A stretch of 64,000 nucleotides of DNA from Bradyrhizobium sp. AS23.2 (GCF_001908185.1 NZ_LGHM01000026.1:1-64000), one strand, 5' to 3'; shown: positions 42,010 to 50,475, counted from the stretch's first letter. Numbers and translations are program-made. The notes: a model not told the origin generated them from the sequence alone.

Positions 42010-43857
42010 ATGCGCCGTTCACTGGTGTTGCTGTCCGCCGGACTGACAGTGCTGTCCACCGGACTTGCCTTCGCCCAGAACAACACGCCCCGTAACCTGA
42101 TCCTGTTCATTCCGGACGGACTGCGCGCGCTGAAGGTCACTCCCGAAACGGCGCCGGCGATGGCCGAAGTCCGCGACAAGGGCGTCAACTTCAAGAACTC
42201 GCACTCGCTGTTTCCGACCTTCACCATGGCCAACGGCTCGGCGATCTCGACGGGCCATTATCTCGGCGACACCGGCGTGTTCTCCAACACGATCTGGACC
42301 AACTACACCTCCGTCCCGGCCGGCGACACCGTGGTCCCCTTCATCGAGAACGACGCCGTGCTCGGCGACATCGACGAGCATTTCAAGGGCGACTATCTGA
42401 ACGAAGAGACCATCCTGAAGATGGCTCGTGACAAGGGCCTCAGCACCGCGGCGATCGGCAAGGTCGGCCCGACCTATCAGTTCGACCACACCGATCATCC
42501 CGAGAAGCCGGGCAAGCATTCGATCGTGATCGACGATTCCACCGGCGGCAAGAACGGCGTGGCGCTGTCGGACGAGATGAAGGAGGCCCTGACCAAGGCG
42601 GGTCTCGCCCTCGCCACCCCCGGCCGCGGCGACAATGGCAAGGCGGGCGATGCCAAGACGCCGGGCACCACGGTCGCCAACGTCGCCCAGCAGGCCTATC
42701 TCGCCGACGTCGCCACCAAGGTCGTGCTGCCGATGTTCAAGGCACGCAACAAGCCGTTCGTGCTGGTGTTCTGGTCGCGCGATCCCGATGGCACCCAGCA
42801 CAACCAGGGCGACAGCCTCAACCAGATCATGCCGGGCATCAACGGCCCGAGCACGATGGCGAGCATCAAGAACGCCGACAACAACCTCGCGCAGATCCGC
42901 AAGGCCCTGGACGAACTCGGGCTCGCCGCCAACACCAACATCATGATCCAGGCCGACCACGGCTTCTCGACCATCTCCAAGGAAAGCAAGACCAGCCCCT
43001 CGGCCAAGGTCAGCTATGACGACACGCCGAAGGACTTCCTGCCGATGGGCTTCCTGGCACTCGACCTTGCGAAAGCGCTCGACCTGCCGCTGTTCGACCC
43101 GAACGACAAGAACGCCGCCGTCATCGGCAATGCCCACCCGAAGGCCGGCAACGGCGTGCTCGGCAAGGATCCGGCCAAGCCTGACCTCGTCATCGCCACC
43201 AACGGCGGCTCGGACCTGATCTATCTGCCGAACAGGGACAAGAAGCTGGCGGCCAAGACCGTCAAGGCGCTGCTCGAGCAGGATTACATCTCCGGCCTGT
43301 TCGTCGACGACTCGCTCGGCCGCTTCCCCGGCACCCTGCCGCTGTCGAGCATCAACCTGCGCGGCAAGTCGGCGACGCCGACGCCGGCGATCGTCGTCAA
43401 CTTCCGCTCCTATGCCAGCGAGTGCGGCGAGGCGCCGACCAATTGCTCGGTGCAGGTGGCGGACACGGTGCTGCGCCAGGGCCAGGGCATGCATGGCAGC
43501 TTCAGCCGAGGCGACACGTTCAACTTCATGGCCGCGATCGGACCGGACTTCAAAGCCGGCTTCGTCGACGAGCTGCCGGTCAGCAATGCCGACGTCGGCA
43601 TGACGGCTGCCCAGCTCATGGGCCTGCGCGGCGCACAGAACGGCGGCCTGGTCGGCCGGGTGATGTCGGAGGCCCTGCCCAACGGCATCGTGCCGAAGGC
43701 GTTCAGGACTGTCGAGAAGTCGAAGATGTCCGAGAACGGCTTGCAGACTGTGCTCAACGTCCAGCGCGTCGGCACCCAGCGCTATTTCGACGCTGCCGGT
43801 TTCCCCGGCCGCACGCTCGGGCTCGAGACCGGCAAACAAAAAACGGCGGGGAAATAG
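42010..43857 (+). CDS. Exported alkaline phosphatase superfamily phosphodiesterase/phosphatase
   Basis: 615 residues with a signal peptide (RRSLVLLSAGLTVLSTGLAFA). The mature part opens NLILFIPDGLRA (first metal Asp), with the nucleophile Thr in FPTFTMANGSAISTGHYLGD. Later metal residues lie in WSRDPDGTQHNQGDS and QADHGFST. This is the type I phosphodiesterase/nucleotide pyrophosphatase layout of the alkaline phosphatase superfamily, acting in the periplasm or outside. ATG 42010 follows GGAGAG. A Pho-box-like repeat precedes it, suggesting induction by phosphate starvation. Its stop codon is inside the loop of a terminator hairpin. Confidence 0.88.
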   Translation: MRRSLVLLSAGLTVLSTGLAFAQNNTPRNLILFIPDGLRALKVTPETAPAMAEVRDKGVNFKNSHSLFPTFTMANGSAISTGHYLGDTGVFSNTIWTNYTSVPAGDTVVPFIENDAVLGDIDEHFKGDYLNEETILKMARDKGLSTAAIGKVGPTYQFDHTDHPEKPGKHSIVIDDSTGGKNGVALSDEMKEALTKAGLALATPGRGDNGKAGDAKTPGTTVANVAQQAYLADVATKVVLPMFKARNKPFVLVFWSRDPDGTQHNQGDSLNQIMPGINGPSTMASIKNADNNLAQIRKALDELGLAANTNIMIQADHGFSTISKESKTSPSAKVSYDDTPKDFLPMGFLALDLAKALDLPLFDPNDKNAAVIGNAHPKAGNGVLGKDPAKPDLVIATNGGSDLIYLPNRDKKLAAKTVKALLEQDYISGLFVDDSLGRFPGTLPLSSINLRGKSATPTPAIVVNFRSYASECGEAPTNCSVQVADTVLRQGQGMHGSFSRGDTFNFMAAIGPDFKAGFVDELPVSNADVGMTAAQLMGLRGAQNGGLVGRVMSEALPNGIVPKAFRTVEKSKMSENGLQTVLNVQRVGTQRYFDAAGFPGRTLGLETGKQKTAGK

Positions 43858-43865
43858 CCCCGCCG
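43844..43865 (+). terminator. Terminator hairpin over the phosphatase stop codon
   Basis: CGGCGGGG-AAATAG-CCCCGCCG (perfect 8-bp stem), then CTTTCTC. The loop contains the TAG stop codon, so the stem begins inside the coding sequence. Confidence 0.75.
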
Positions 43866-43873
43866 CTTTCTCT

Positions 43874-43893
43874 CGCGCCCCGCAAGGGGCGCG
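43874..43893 (-). terminator. Second hairpin, for the minus-strand gene
   Basis: CGCGCCCC-GCAA-GGGGCGCG, a perfect 8-bp stem 23 bases after the stop of the minus-strand gene at 43916-44488. Together with the neighbouring hairpin it makes a back-to-back pair between convergent genes. Confidence 0.55.
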
Positions 43894-43915
43894 AAAATCT
43901 CAAGTACCAAAAATC

Positions 43916-44488
43916 TTACATGCCGATGTCGAACACGTTCGGCAGTTGGCCTGCCAGAGGCAGCGCGGTGGCGCCCAGAAAGGTCGCCACCATCGCCATG
44001 AGGCGACGGTTGTTCTGGCGCTTGCCGCGCATCTGGCCGGCGATCCACTCCAGCATCTCAGTGTTGACCTTGGAGGCGTAGGACGGCGCCCAGCTCTCGA
44101 CGTCGGACTCGGCCGACAGCGCGACGCTGCGCGGCGGCACCTTCAGGCCCGAGGCGCTCGCGGCATAGTGGGCAACCGCCTTGACGAGCAGGTCGTCGAA
44201 CCGGCCGCCGTCGGTACGCTCGGTCGCGGCCTCGTTGATTTCGAACAGCGCTTCGGCTTCGGCGCGGCTGACCGGCTGGTCGTTAACGGCTGTGGCCGTC
44301 AGGATGCGCGCGCACCAGGCGGCGTCATCGGCATCGAGCGAGCGGGAGAAATGCACCCGGCCCTTTGTGGTCGGACCTTCGCCCGTGATCACGCCGTCGC
44401 GCACGATGGTCAGTGCATGGGCCGCGGTATCGCGGCAGGACGGTTCGAGGGACGGCGACTCAGCAGACTTAGGCGCAGCGGCAGACAT
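43916..44488 (-). CDS. Conserved protein of unknown function
   Basis: 190 residues, no signal peptide. A central region (VSRAEAEALFEINEAATERT, then FDDLLVKAVAHYAASASG) resembles a helical domain seen in rhizobial proteins, in which an SRAEAE-LF helix precedes a D-LF-KAV helix. The C terminus has one hydrophobic helix (MAMVATFLGATALPLAGQLP), which may anchor it to the membrane. I do not recognise a characterised function. Confidence 0.65.
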   Translation of the reverse strand: MSAAAPKSAESPSLEPSCRDTAAHALTIVRDGVITGEGPTTKGRVHFSRSLDADDAAWCARILTATAVNDQPVSRAEAEALFEINEAATERTDGGRFDDLLVKAVAHYAASASGLKVPPRSVALSAESDVESWAPSYASKVNTEMLEWIAGQMRGKRQNNRRLMAMVATFLGATALPLAGQLPNVFDIGM

Positions 44489-44771
44489 AGTTCACTTCCA
44501 GATTTCTTCTGATCGGCCAGCATTTTCATGCGGACGTAAACGGGTGGTTAATGATTCGATACGGGGATCGCGACTTTTCTCGATGGTTGCCGGTTAGTCG
44601 CTACGAGGACCATTTTGGTTCCGGAGAAATGTCGGGCGAGCGTGATGCGGATCATAAAAGGCTTTATCGGGGCAATCGAGATCGTGAAGCTCCGGTGGAG
44701 ATGTTTCGCCGCAGGCGCCGCTGTAACAGAAAGGTGCTAGGAGATCGGCCCTTCAGAGATGGAATTCACAT

Positions 44772-44848
44772 TTTACTTGAACTGGTTCCCTTGGCGTCGC
44801 CGAGACCCTATAATAGCGGTGACGGCCAGAGATGGATTCTCAAGTAAA
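44772..44848. promoter_or_regulatory. Peroxiredoxin promoter region with flanking inverted repeat
   Basis: TTTACTTGA at 44772-44780 and its exact complement TCAAGTAAA at 44840-44848 bracket a TATAAT box at 44809-44814, with a weak -35 (TTCCCT at 44786). The right arm lies 22 bases before the peroxiredoxin start codon. The rest of the 382-base intergenic stretch shows no gene. Confidence 0.5.
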
Positions 44849-44870
44849 TTCAACGAGATGAGGTAGTATC

Positions 44871-45530
<660 letters not shown>

Positions 45531-45532
45531 CT

Positions 45533-45561
45533 TTTTGCGGTTGCGGATAGCAACCGCAAAA
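45533..45561. terminator. Long hairpin after peroxiredoxin
   Basis: TTTTGCGGTTGC-GGATA-GCAACCGCAAAA, a perfect 12-bp stem directly after the stop codon. It lacks a downstream T-tract, so it may protect or end the transcript. Confidence 0.6.
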
Positions 45562-45599
45562 TTCATCCCGGGGCGAGCGAACCCGGAATCGCGAAATTG

Positions 45600-45623
45600 C
45601 CCAATGCGCGATTGCGCATTGGG
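45600..45623. other. Hairpin-forming palindrome
   Basis: CCCAATGCGC-GATT-GCGCATTGGG, perfect 10-bp stem in the region between peroxiredoxin and the H1-like gene. The remaining ~340 bases contain no convincing gene. Confidence 0.5.
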
Positions 45624-45813
45624 ATTCGGTCGAGCCGACCGCCATGATCGCGGCGGATGAAGCTCTGCTTGTGTGTCCCGCATATTGAGAACCCGCTCGA
45701 CGAGACACATCTCCGGTCATGCCAAGCCCATTCCAGCCGATCGTCGATCACGCCAAGGGACGCGAGCGCGCATTGGCCGCCCACGCAAAGATCCGCAAAG
45801 GTTGAGCGTTGCT

Positions 45814-45841
45814 TTGACACAACTTTGAAACTCGCTATCGT
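45814..45841 (+). promoter_or_regulatory. Housekeeping-type promoter of the H1-like gene
   Basis: TTGACA (45814-45819), a 16-base spacer and TATCGT (45836-45841), 30 bases before the ATG. Confidence 0.45.
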
Positions 45842-45871
45842 CATCGCTCCATACTAACCGTGGGGGACGAT

Positions 45872-46144
45872 ATGGACGACGAAAAGCCGATCATTGAACA
45901 GGCGATGGAGACGGCCACCACCGCCGTGGAAGCGACCAAGGAGGCGGCAGTCACCGCCGTCAAGAAGGTCAGGAAAGCCGCCAAGAAGGTCGCCAAGAAA
46001 GTAGCGCCGAAGAAGGCTTCCAGGAAGAAGGCCAAGAAGGCCTCAAAGAAAGCTTCGAAGAAGGCTGCAAAGAAGTCGTCGAAGAAAGCGGCCAAGAAAT
46101 CCGCAAAGAAAGCCGCCAAGACTAAAAAGAAGGCCAAGCGCTGA
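45872..46144 (+). CDS. Histone H1-like lysine-rich nucleoid protein
   Basis: 90 residues. A short acidic start (MDDEKPIIEQAMETATTAVE) leads into a Lys/Ala tail of AAKK- and KKASKK-type repeats that fills the last two thirds of the protein. Bacterial H1-like proteins of this kind bind DNA non-specifically and compact the nucleoid. GGGGGA lies five bases before ATG 45872; an in-frame GTG at 45860 is less likely. The Lys-rich part is encoded by repetitive AAG/GCC codons, which makes length variation between strains likely. Confidence 0.85.
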   Translation: MDDEKPIIEQAMETATTAVEATKEAAVTAVKKVRKAAKKVAKKVAPKKASRKKAKKASKKASKKAAKKSSKKAAKKSAKKAAKTKKKAKR

Positions 46145-46161
46145 TCGCAGCACCAGAGCAG

Positions 46162-46187
46162 GTCTCCGGGTACGGCGGCCCGGAGAC
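46162..46187. terminator. Bidirectional hairpin between convergent genes
   Basis: GTCTCCGGG / CCCGGAGAC, 9-bp perfect stem with an eight-base loop, between the H1-like gene and the minus-strand gene ending at 46203. Confidence 0.55.
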
Positions 46188-46202
46188 GGCCCTCGCGATG
46201 CC

Positions 46203-46946
46203 CTACCCTCGCCGTTTGGCTGCGCGCCGGCCAGGGTGATGCTCGCCTTGCGGATCGCGAAATTCGCTGCGATGGCCGCGCCGGTCCTCCTTCGCGAAGC
46301 GCCGCCGCTTTTCGGCTGAGCCGAACTGCTTGATCACTCTCCTGCCGTTGACCTTCTTGATGACGTAGCCGCCCTCGGTCATGGAGAACGGCTCCCTCAG
46401 CGTTCCCTTGTGGTCGAATTTGGTGCCGCGGGGATGATTGAACGGCTCGAACCAGGACGGATAGACGAAATTCGACATCGGAAAGCCGCTGACGACGAAG
46501 GAGTCCTCCTCCACGGCGTCGCAGACCTCGTAGGCATATTGGGTGTTCCGGTTCTTGTCGGCCCAGAGATTGGCCATGGGGTCGAGCACCATCTCGAACA
46601 GCTCGTGCGAAGCCGCCACGCTGACCGGCTCGTCGCCCAGCGCCTTGACGAAGATCTTCGAGATCGGCTGACCGCGATGCGTCAGCTCGTGGCGCCCGAG
46701 CATGTTCTTGTGCGAGGCATCGTCGAAATAGACCAGTTGCCAGTCGGTCGGCTTTGCCTTCCGTGTGACATAGAGGTCGACCGGATAGCCCCATACCGGC
46801 AGGAAATGTTGATCGTAGCATTTCTGGAGTGCCGCGGTGAGCTTGCTCATGGTGTGGCCGCTGATCGTCTCCTCGGCGTAGTTGATGCAGGCAATCCGGA
46901 CTGGATTCATGGACCTGCCGAGCAGTGCACGCCGCGCCTTCTTCAT
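46203..46946 (-). CDS. Putative metalloprotease-like protein with HExxE motif
   Basis: 247 residues. After a short basic N terminus the core contains FVKALGDEPVSVAASHELFE and MVLDPMANLW, giving His-Glu-x-x-Glu, a pattern compatible with zinc or another metal site. It is followed by YEVCDAVEEDSFVVSGFPMS and NFVYPSWFEPFNHP. The C terminus is strongly basic (KRRRFAKEDRRGHRSEFRD and onward) and looks disordered. I know this as a conserved hypothetical family but not its function; protease activity is only suggested by the motif. Start 46946 or 46910. Confidence 0.6.
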   Translation of the reverse strand: MKKARRALLGRSMNPVRIACINYAEETISGHTMSKLTAALQKCYDQHFLPVWGYPVDLYVTRKAKPTDWQLVYFDDASHKNMLGRHELTHRGQPISKIFVKALGDEPVSVAASHELFEMVLDPMANLWADKNRNTQYAYEVCDAVEEDSFVVSGFPMSNFVYPSWFEPFNHPRGTKFDHKGTLREPFSMTEGGYVIKKVNGRRVIKQFGSAEKRRRFAKEDRRGHRSEFRDPQGEHHPGRRAAKRRG

Positions 46947-47043
46947 GGAAATCACCGTGTGAAAGGGAGACTGAAATGCGGCAAGCCTAGCACGACGCGC
47001 CCCCACACGTCAGGGATGTATTCCGGCGCCGCGCCCTGTTTGC

Positions 47044-47916
47044 CTAGAAGCGGCGATTGACCACGAACACCGCCGCCGCGCACATCGCCATGCCGGCGAT
47101 CGCGAGCGCGTCGAGTTTTTCCCCAAACAGCAAATAGGCCATCAGCGCCGTGACGGCAGGCACCAGGTAGAACAGGCTCGCGACCGACGTCGCCGCGGCG
47201 TGGCGGATCAGCCAGTACAACAGCCCGATCGATCCGATCGAGAGCGCCACGGCAAGCCAGCCGAGCGCGAGCACGAACTCCCGCGTCCAGTGCACCACGC
47301 GGTCCTCGAAAAGGAAGGCGCCGACCGTGAAGAAGATCGTGACGGACACGTATTGCACGAGATTGCCGGCGCGCCAGTCGATGTGATTGCAGTAGCGGCG
47401 CTGATAGAGCGTGCCGAGCGTGATGCTGATCAGCGAGACCACCGAGGCAAGCCAGCCGAGCCCGGCCTCGCCGGTCATAGGGCGGTCGTGCAGGATCAGC
47501 GCAACGCCGCCGAGGCCGAGCACGAGGCCAGCCCATTGCACCGGCGTCACCCGCTCGCCGAGCCAGCGGTTGGCGATGGTCGAGGTTAGGATCGGCTGCA
47601 GGCCAGGAATGAGCGCCGAGAGCCCGGCCGGGATCGAATGCGCGATCGCGATGGCGGTGCCGCCGAGATAGAAGCCATGGACGAGGATGCCGGCAACCGC
47701 GCTATGCGCGATGCCGATACGGTCCGGCCATTTCGGCCGCGCAATCGCCGCGATGATCGCCATCAGGCCGACCACCACCGCCATGCGGATGGCGAGATAG
47801 GTCAAGGGATCGGCGTTGTTGATGACGTATTTGGTGCCGATGAATCCGGTGCTCCAGAGCACCACGAACAGGACCGGCGCCGCCCGGGCGGTCAGAGCTT
47901 CTTGATTATGATTCAT
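47044..47916 (-). CDS. EamA-family (DMT superfamily) transporter
   Basis: 290 residues with ten predicted helices in two EamA domains. Domain 1 begins LFVVLWSTGFIGTKYVINNA and ends in the VILNRWLGE-like ANRWLGERVTPVQWAGLVLG. Domain 2 ends LFGEKLDALAIAGMAMCAAA. RhaT/YdcZ-type exporters of amino acids or metabolites have this form. ATG 47916 follows AAGGAAGGCGG. The substrate is unknown. Confidence 0.9.
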   Translation of the reverse strand: MNHNQEALTARAAPVLFVVLWSTGFIGTKYVINNADPLTYLAIRMAVVVGLMAIIAAIARPKWPDRIGIAHSAVAGILVHGFYLGGTAIAIAHSIPAGLSALIPGLQPILTSTIANRWLGERVTPVQWAGLVLGLGGVALILHDRPMTGEAGLGWLASVVSLISITLGTLYQRRYCNHIDWRAGNLVQYVSVTIFFTVGAFLFEDRVVHWTREFVLALGWLAVALSIGSIGLLYWLIRHAAATSVASLFYLVPAVTALMAYLLFGEKLDALAIAGMAMCAAAVFVVNRRF

Positions 47917-48020
47917 TGCCGCCTTCCTTGCCCCACCGGGGCCCATGCGGCAATGCGAATCTCCACCCGAGCGATGTTGCGCCGCGACAGATGGCGGAAG
48001 CGGTGGCTCAGCTCAGCCGC

Positions 48021-48467
48021 TCACCATTCTTCCGGACAGGGGTCGATGATCTTCCAGAGCTCGACACCGTTCTTGATCTTCTTCATGTCGGTGGTGAGCC
48101 CGCCATTGCGGCGGATCCAGTCCTTCACCGTGTCGGGGTAGTAGGACATCAGGTCGGACGTCCCCTCAGCGCTGGTGACTTTGATGCCGAAGGTGAAGGC
48201 CTTGTCGTAATAGGCCTGGTGGAATCCGAGGCTGGCGCGCGGCGTCACGCAGATCTTGTTCATCGGCACGATGCCGAGGACGAGCGTACAGGCCGAGTTG
48301 CAGATACCGTCGATGATGACCCGCTCGCGCTTGTCGCGGACGCGCTTGTACTTGGCCTTGTACTCCTCGACATAGCCGCCGTGGTCGCGGGTGATGTGCA
48401 ATTGGGCCCGCGCCGGCGTGGCGGCGGCGACGAAGAGCAACAGCAGGCTCAGGAGCGTGATGCGCAT
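48021..48467 (-). CDS. Exported ClpP-like (COG3904-type) protein
   Basis: 148 residues with a signal peptide (RITLLSLLLLFVAAATPARA). The core DGICNSACTLVLGIVPMNKI followed by ASLGFHQAYYD matches the ClpP/crotonase-type fold of COG3904 periplasmic proteins. In that family the Ser of SAC and the His of GFH occupy the positions of a serine protease pair. Two Cys residues around the Ser may form a disulphide. A periplasmic protease role is likely but not shown. Confidence 0.7.
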   Translation of the reverse strand: MRITLLSLLLLFVAAATPARAQLHITRDHGGYVEEYKAKYKRVRDKRERVIIDGICNSACTLVLGIVPMNKICVTPRASLGFHQAYYDKAFTFGIKVTSAEGTSDLMSYYPDTVKDWIRRNGGLTTDMKKIKNGVELWKIIDPCPEEW

Positions 48468-48769
48468 GGTGACGTGACGGCAAAAGCCTTCAGGATGGAC
48501 CGGCCTCGAAGGACCCCCAAAGGAAACGTGCAGGGGCCGGCGACAGGATTCTTAACCGAACTCTCTTTGGTCATACTTGTGTGGGGAATTCGTTAAGCAT
48601 CCCGAAAAGGCCAAAAATGGGCAGGCCTGGACGGCGCTTCCGGCAATTCTGTCACACCCACCCGGAAATCTGCGGGATCAGCCCCGATTTCCGGGCGCCG
48701 GACGGGTGCCCCGGTCGGCCGAAATGCTATAAATGGCTGACTTATTTGCGCGGGCTCCGGAGAATCGAG
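48468..48769. other. Divergent intergenic region
   Basis: 302 bases between two genes for exported proteins. A TATAAATGG sequence about 40 bases before the plus-strand gene may be a -10 element. No further gene is seen. Confidence 0.35.
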
Positions 48770-49033
48770 ATGAGCAAGTTGAAGCTTGTAGCCGCGGTTG
48801 CTGCCCTGTCGGCCGCAATCCTAGCCCCCAGCCTTGCGGAGGCGCGGGGACATCACCGGTACCACCGCCATTACGCCGACGCGCTGCCCTACCCGATCAG
48901 CTATCTGCACAATTACGGCCCCGGCATCACCCCCGGCACCTTCGCCTATTACGATGGCCCGTCGACCAACCACTGCTACCGAGGCTCGGCCGCCTATATC
49001 GGGCAGGACGGCCGCCGGCACCCCTGCTTCTGA
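48770..49033 (+). CDS. Small exported His/Tyr-rich protein
   Basis: 87 residues: a signal peptide (KLKLVAAVAALSAAILAPSL) then GHHRYHRHYADALPYPISYL and NHCYRGSAAYIGQDGRRHPC. Two Cys residues in the last third could form a disulphide. ATG 48770 follows GGAGA; the longer frame from 48581 is rejected because it lacks the leader at its start. Similar short exported proteins are common in Bradyrhizobium. No function known. Confidence 0.7.
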   Translation: MSKLKLVAAVAALSAAILAPSLAEARGHHRYHRHYADALPYPISYLHNYGPGITPGTFAYYDGPSTNHCYRGSAAYIGQDGRRHPCF

Positions 49034-49063
49034 GGGGCGCTGGCGCGTCCTCCGCGGGCGTCC

Positions 49064-49525
49064 CTACCTAGGGGCGCCCGACAGCAGCAACTGCTTCTCG
49101 ATTTCGTAGACCGGCAGCTTGACGAGGTCCTTGCCGACCTCGCCTTGAAGTGCCTTGCGCACGACGTCCGAATAGTCGGCGCGGATCATGCCGAGCGCGC
49201 GTGGCGAGGCCACCATGGTCAGGGCCGAGGTCTCGCCCGAGCTGACGGCGGCATCGAGCCGGCCGGCCAAGCTCCGCAGGAAGGCGCGTTCGGCCTCATC
49301 GTGCCAATCGGTCTGCTCGACCGAGCTACGCGCGCCGCCGACTGCGGCATGCAGCCGGCCCGGCGCATCGGTCCCCTGCGCGCTGGTCGAGGGATTGGGC
49401 TGCTCATGCACCTCCCTAGTGTGAAGGTTCGGAAACATCTCGTCGCCGAGGTTCTCCAGAATGAGCGCCTTGCGACCGTCGCACACGACCAGCCAGTCAC
49501 CCTTGTCGATTCTCATCTTGTCCAT
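49064..49525 (-). CDS. Host attachment protein family
   Basis: 153 residues, cytosolic, of the family named for a protein required for attachment to host cells. The start DKGDWLVVCDGRKALILENL and the later ALTMVASPRALGMIRADYSD followed by KDLVKLPVYEIEKQL are diagnostic. The fold resembles the eRF1/Rel1 domain. The name comes from an Agrobacterium mutant and need not describe the biochemical role. ATG 49525 has GGAGCTG upstream. Confidence 0.85.
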   Translation of the reverse strand: MDKMRIDKGDWLVVCDGRKALILENLGDEMFPNLHTREVHEQPNPSTSAQGTDAPGRLHAAVGGARSSVEQTDWHDEAERAFLRSLAGRLDAAVSSGETSALTMVASPRALGMIRADYSDVVRKALQGEVGKDLVKLPVYEIEKQLLLSGAPR

Positions 49526-49835
49526 TGCACAGCTCCAAACACCTGTGAGCCTGCTCTTCGAATTCCTCGAAGAACTGCCCACAACGGCAAGACTACGGGT
49601 GAAGCGGTGCCGGCGAATTGCGCAGGATCAAGAATGGCGGCGATGTCCTGCGAGGCAACTACGCAAGCACTGCATCGGTCAAGAGTTCGACCCAGGATAG
49701 TCTAGCGCAGCTGAGGTTGGGCCTGCGGCGGACTGGCTGAAGGTTTGTTCATCAGCATTACATTTCGGCTGCGCCACAATTTGATCAGAACATCTTCGAT
49801 AAACCTGTATCGCGTAAGAAGAGGAAGACATCATC
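49526..49835. other. Divergent intergenic region without a gene
   Basis: 310 bases between the host attachment protein gene and the small YGPR-repeat gene. I see no coding frame with codon bias and no clear promoter match. Confidence 0.35.
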
Positions 49836-50117
49836 ATGAAGCTTAAGATTGGCGTCGTCGCCGCATCCTTGTTCGGTGCCATCGCGGCATCGCCGGCGGC
49901 GTCCGCCATGCCTATCGCGCCAGCTCCTGCGACACCGCAGGTCTCCGACGTCGAGCAGGCCCACATGGTCTGCGATGCCTGGGGGCGCTGTTTCCGGCGT
50001 CCGAACTATTATGGGTATTACGCGCCGGCGCCGTATTACGGCCCCAGGTACTATGGACCGCGCTATTATGGCCCCCGCCACTATGGGCCCCGCTACTACG
50101 GCTATCGCCGCTGGTGA
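49836..50117 (+). CDS. Small exported Tyr/Gly/Pro repeat protein
   Basis: 93 residues: signal peptide (LKIGVVAASLFGAIAASPAA), a short segment with two Cys (VCDAWGRCFRR) and a C-terminal block of YYGPR/HYGPR units repeated about five times, ending YGYRRW. The units are encoded by 12-15 base tandem repeats. Such low-complexity aromatic proteins occur often in Bradyrhizobium; a surface or matrix role is possible. GAGGAAGAC precedes the ATG and a strong terminator follows the stop. Confidence 0.75.
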   Translation: MKLKIGVVAASLFGAIAASPAASAMPIAPAPATPQVSDVEQAHMVCDAWGRCFRRPNYYGYYAPAPYYGPRYYGPRYYGPRHYGPRYYGYRRW

Positions 50118-50123
50118 TCTCTG

Positions 50124-50143
50124 AAGGGGCCTTCGGGCCCCTT
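50124..50143 (+). terminator. Intrinsic terminator
   Basis: AAGGGGCC-TTCG-GGCCCCTT, perfect 8-bp stem with a stable TTCG loop, then CGCTTTT, directly after the repeat-protein gene. Confidence 0.85.
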
Positions 50144-50203
50144 CGCTTTTGCGAGATCATGGATTGCCCACGCGCGAGCAGCTCGCCTGGAGCGATTCCA
50201 AAA

Positions 50204-50217
50204 CTGATCTAGATCAA
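50204..50217. promoter_or_regulatory. FixK/FNR-type box
   Basis: CTGATCTAGATCAA differs at one base from the ideal TTGATCTAGATCAA. Its centre (50210/50211) is 41 bases before the ATG of the small gene at 50251. Low-oxygen control by a FixK2/FNR-type regulator is plausible. Confidence 0.55.
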
Positions 50218-50250
50218 GGATGAAATTCGCCGAGTAGTCATTCTACGCTG

Positions 50251-50424
50251 ATGGCGGATTTCATCGTTTTCCGATGCCCTCAGACGGGCATGAATGTGCA
50301 GACGCACCTCGAGAAGCAGCCAAGGCTCGAGGGGCGGAGCTTCGAGTCCTTCGCCTGCCCCGCCTGCACGCGCCTCCACTTTATCGACCTCGCCACCGGC
50401 CAACCGATGAACCGAGACCGTTAA
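50251..50424 (+). CDS. Small zinc-ribbon-like protein (57 aa)
   Basis: 57 residues: MADFIVFRCPQTGMNVQTHL at the start, then SFACPACTRLHFIDLATGQP. One Cys in RCPQTG and a CPAC pair make a rubredoxin-like or zinc-ribbon half-site with three Cys and a following His (RLHF). I recall many close relatives in Bradyrhizobium, all annotated as hypothetical. It is preceded by a FixK/FNR-type box and separated from the previous gene by a terminator, so it has its own promoter. ATG 50251 is close to the expected transcription start; a second ATG at 50290 would drop the first Cys. Confidence 0.75.
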   Translation: MADFIVFRCPQTGMNVQTHLEKQPRLEGRSFESFACPACTRLHFIDLATGQPMNRDR

Positions 50425-50461
50425 CGGCGACACCGATCTATCCGGCGTCATGGCATGACGT

Positions 50462-50475
50462 CCGCAATATTGCGG
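50462..50475. promoter_or_regulatory. Palindrome upstream of the AraC-type gene
   Basis: CCGCAATATTGCGG, a perfect 14-base palindrome about 102 bases before the AraC-type start codon. Confidence 0.4.

Noticed and set aside
42019..43839. 606-codon antisense frame over the phosphatase gene
   Set aside because: Same GC-bias effect; the sense frame has signal peptide, active site and terminator.
44551..44847. 98-codon open frame upstream of peroxiredoxin
   Set aside because: Overlaps the peroxiredoxin promoter and has atypical codon use and no family resemblance.
45563..45844. 93-codon minus-strand frame between peroxiredoxin and the H1-like gene
   Set aside because: Crosses a perfect hairpin and a promoter; no start signal or similarity.
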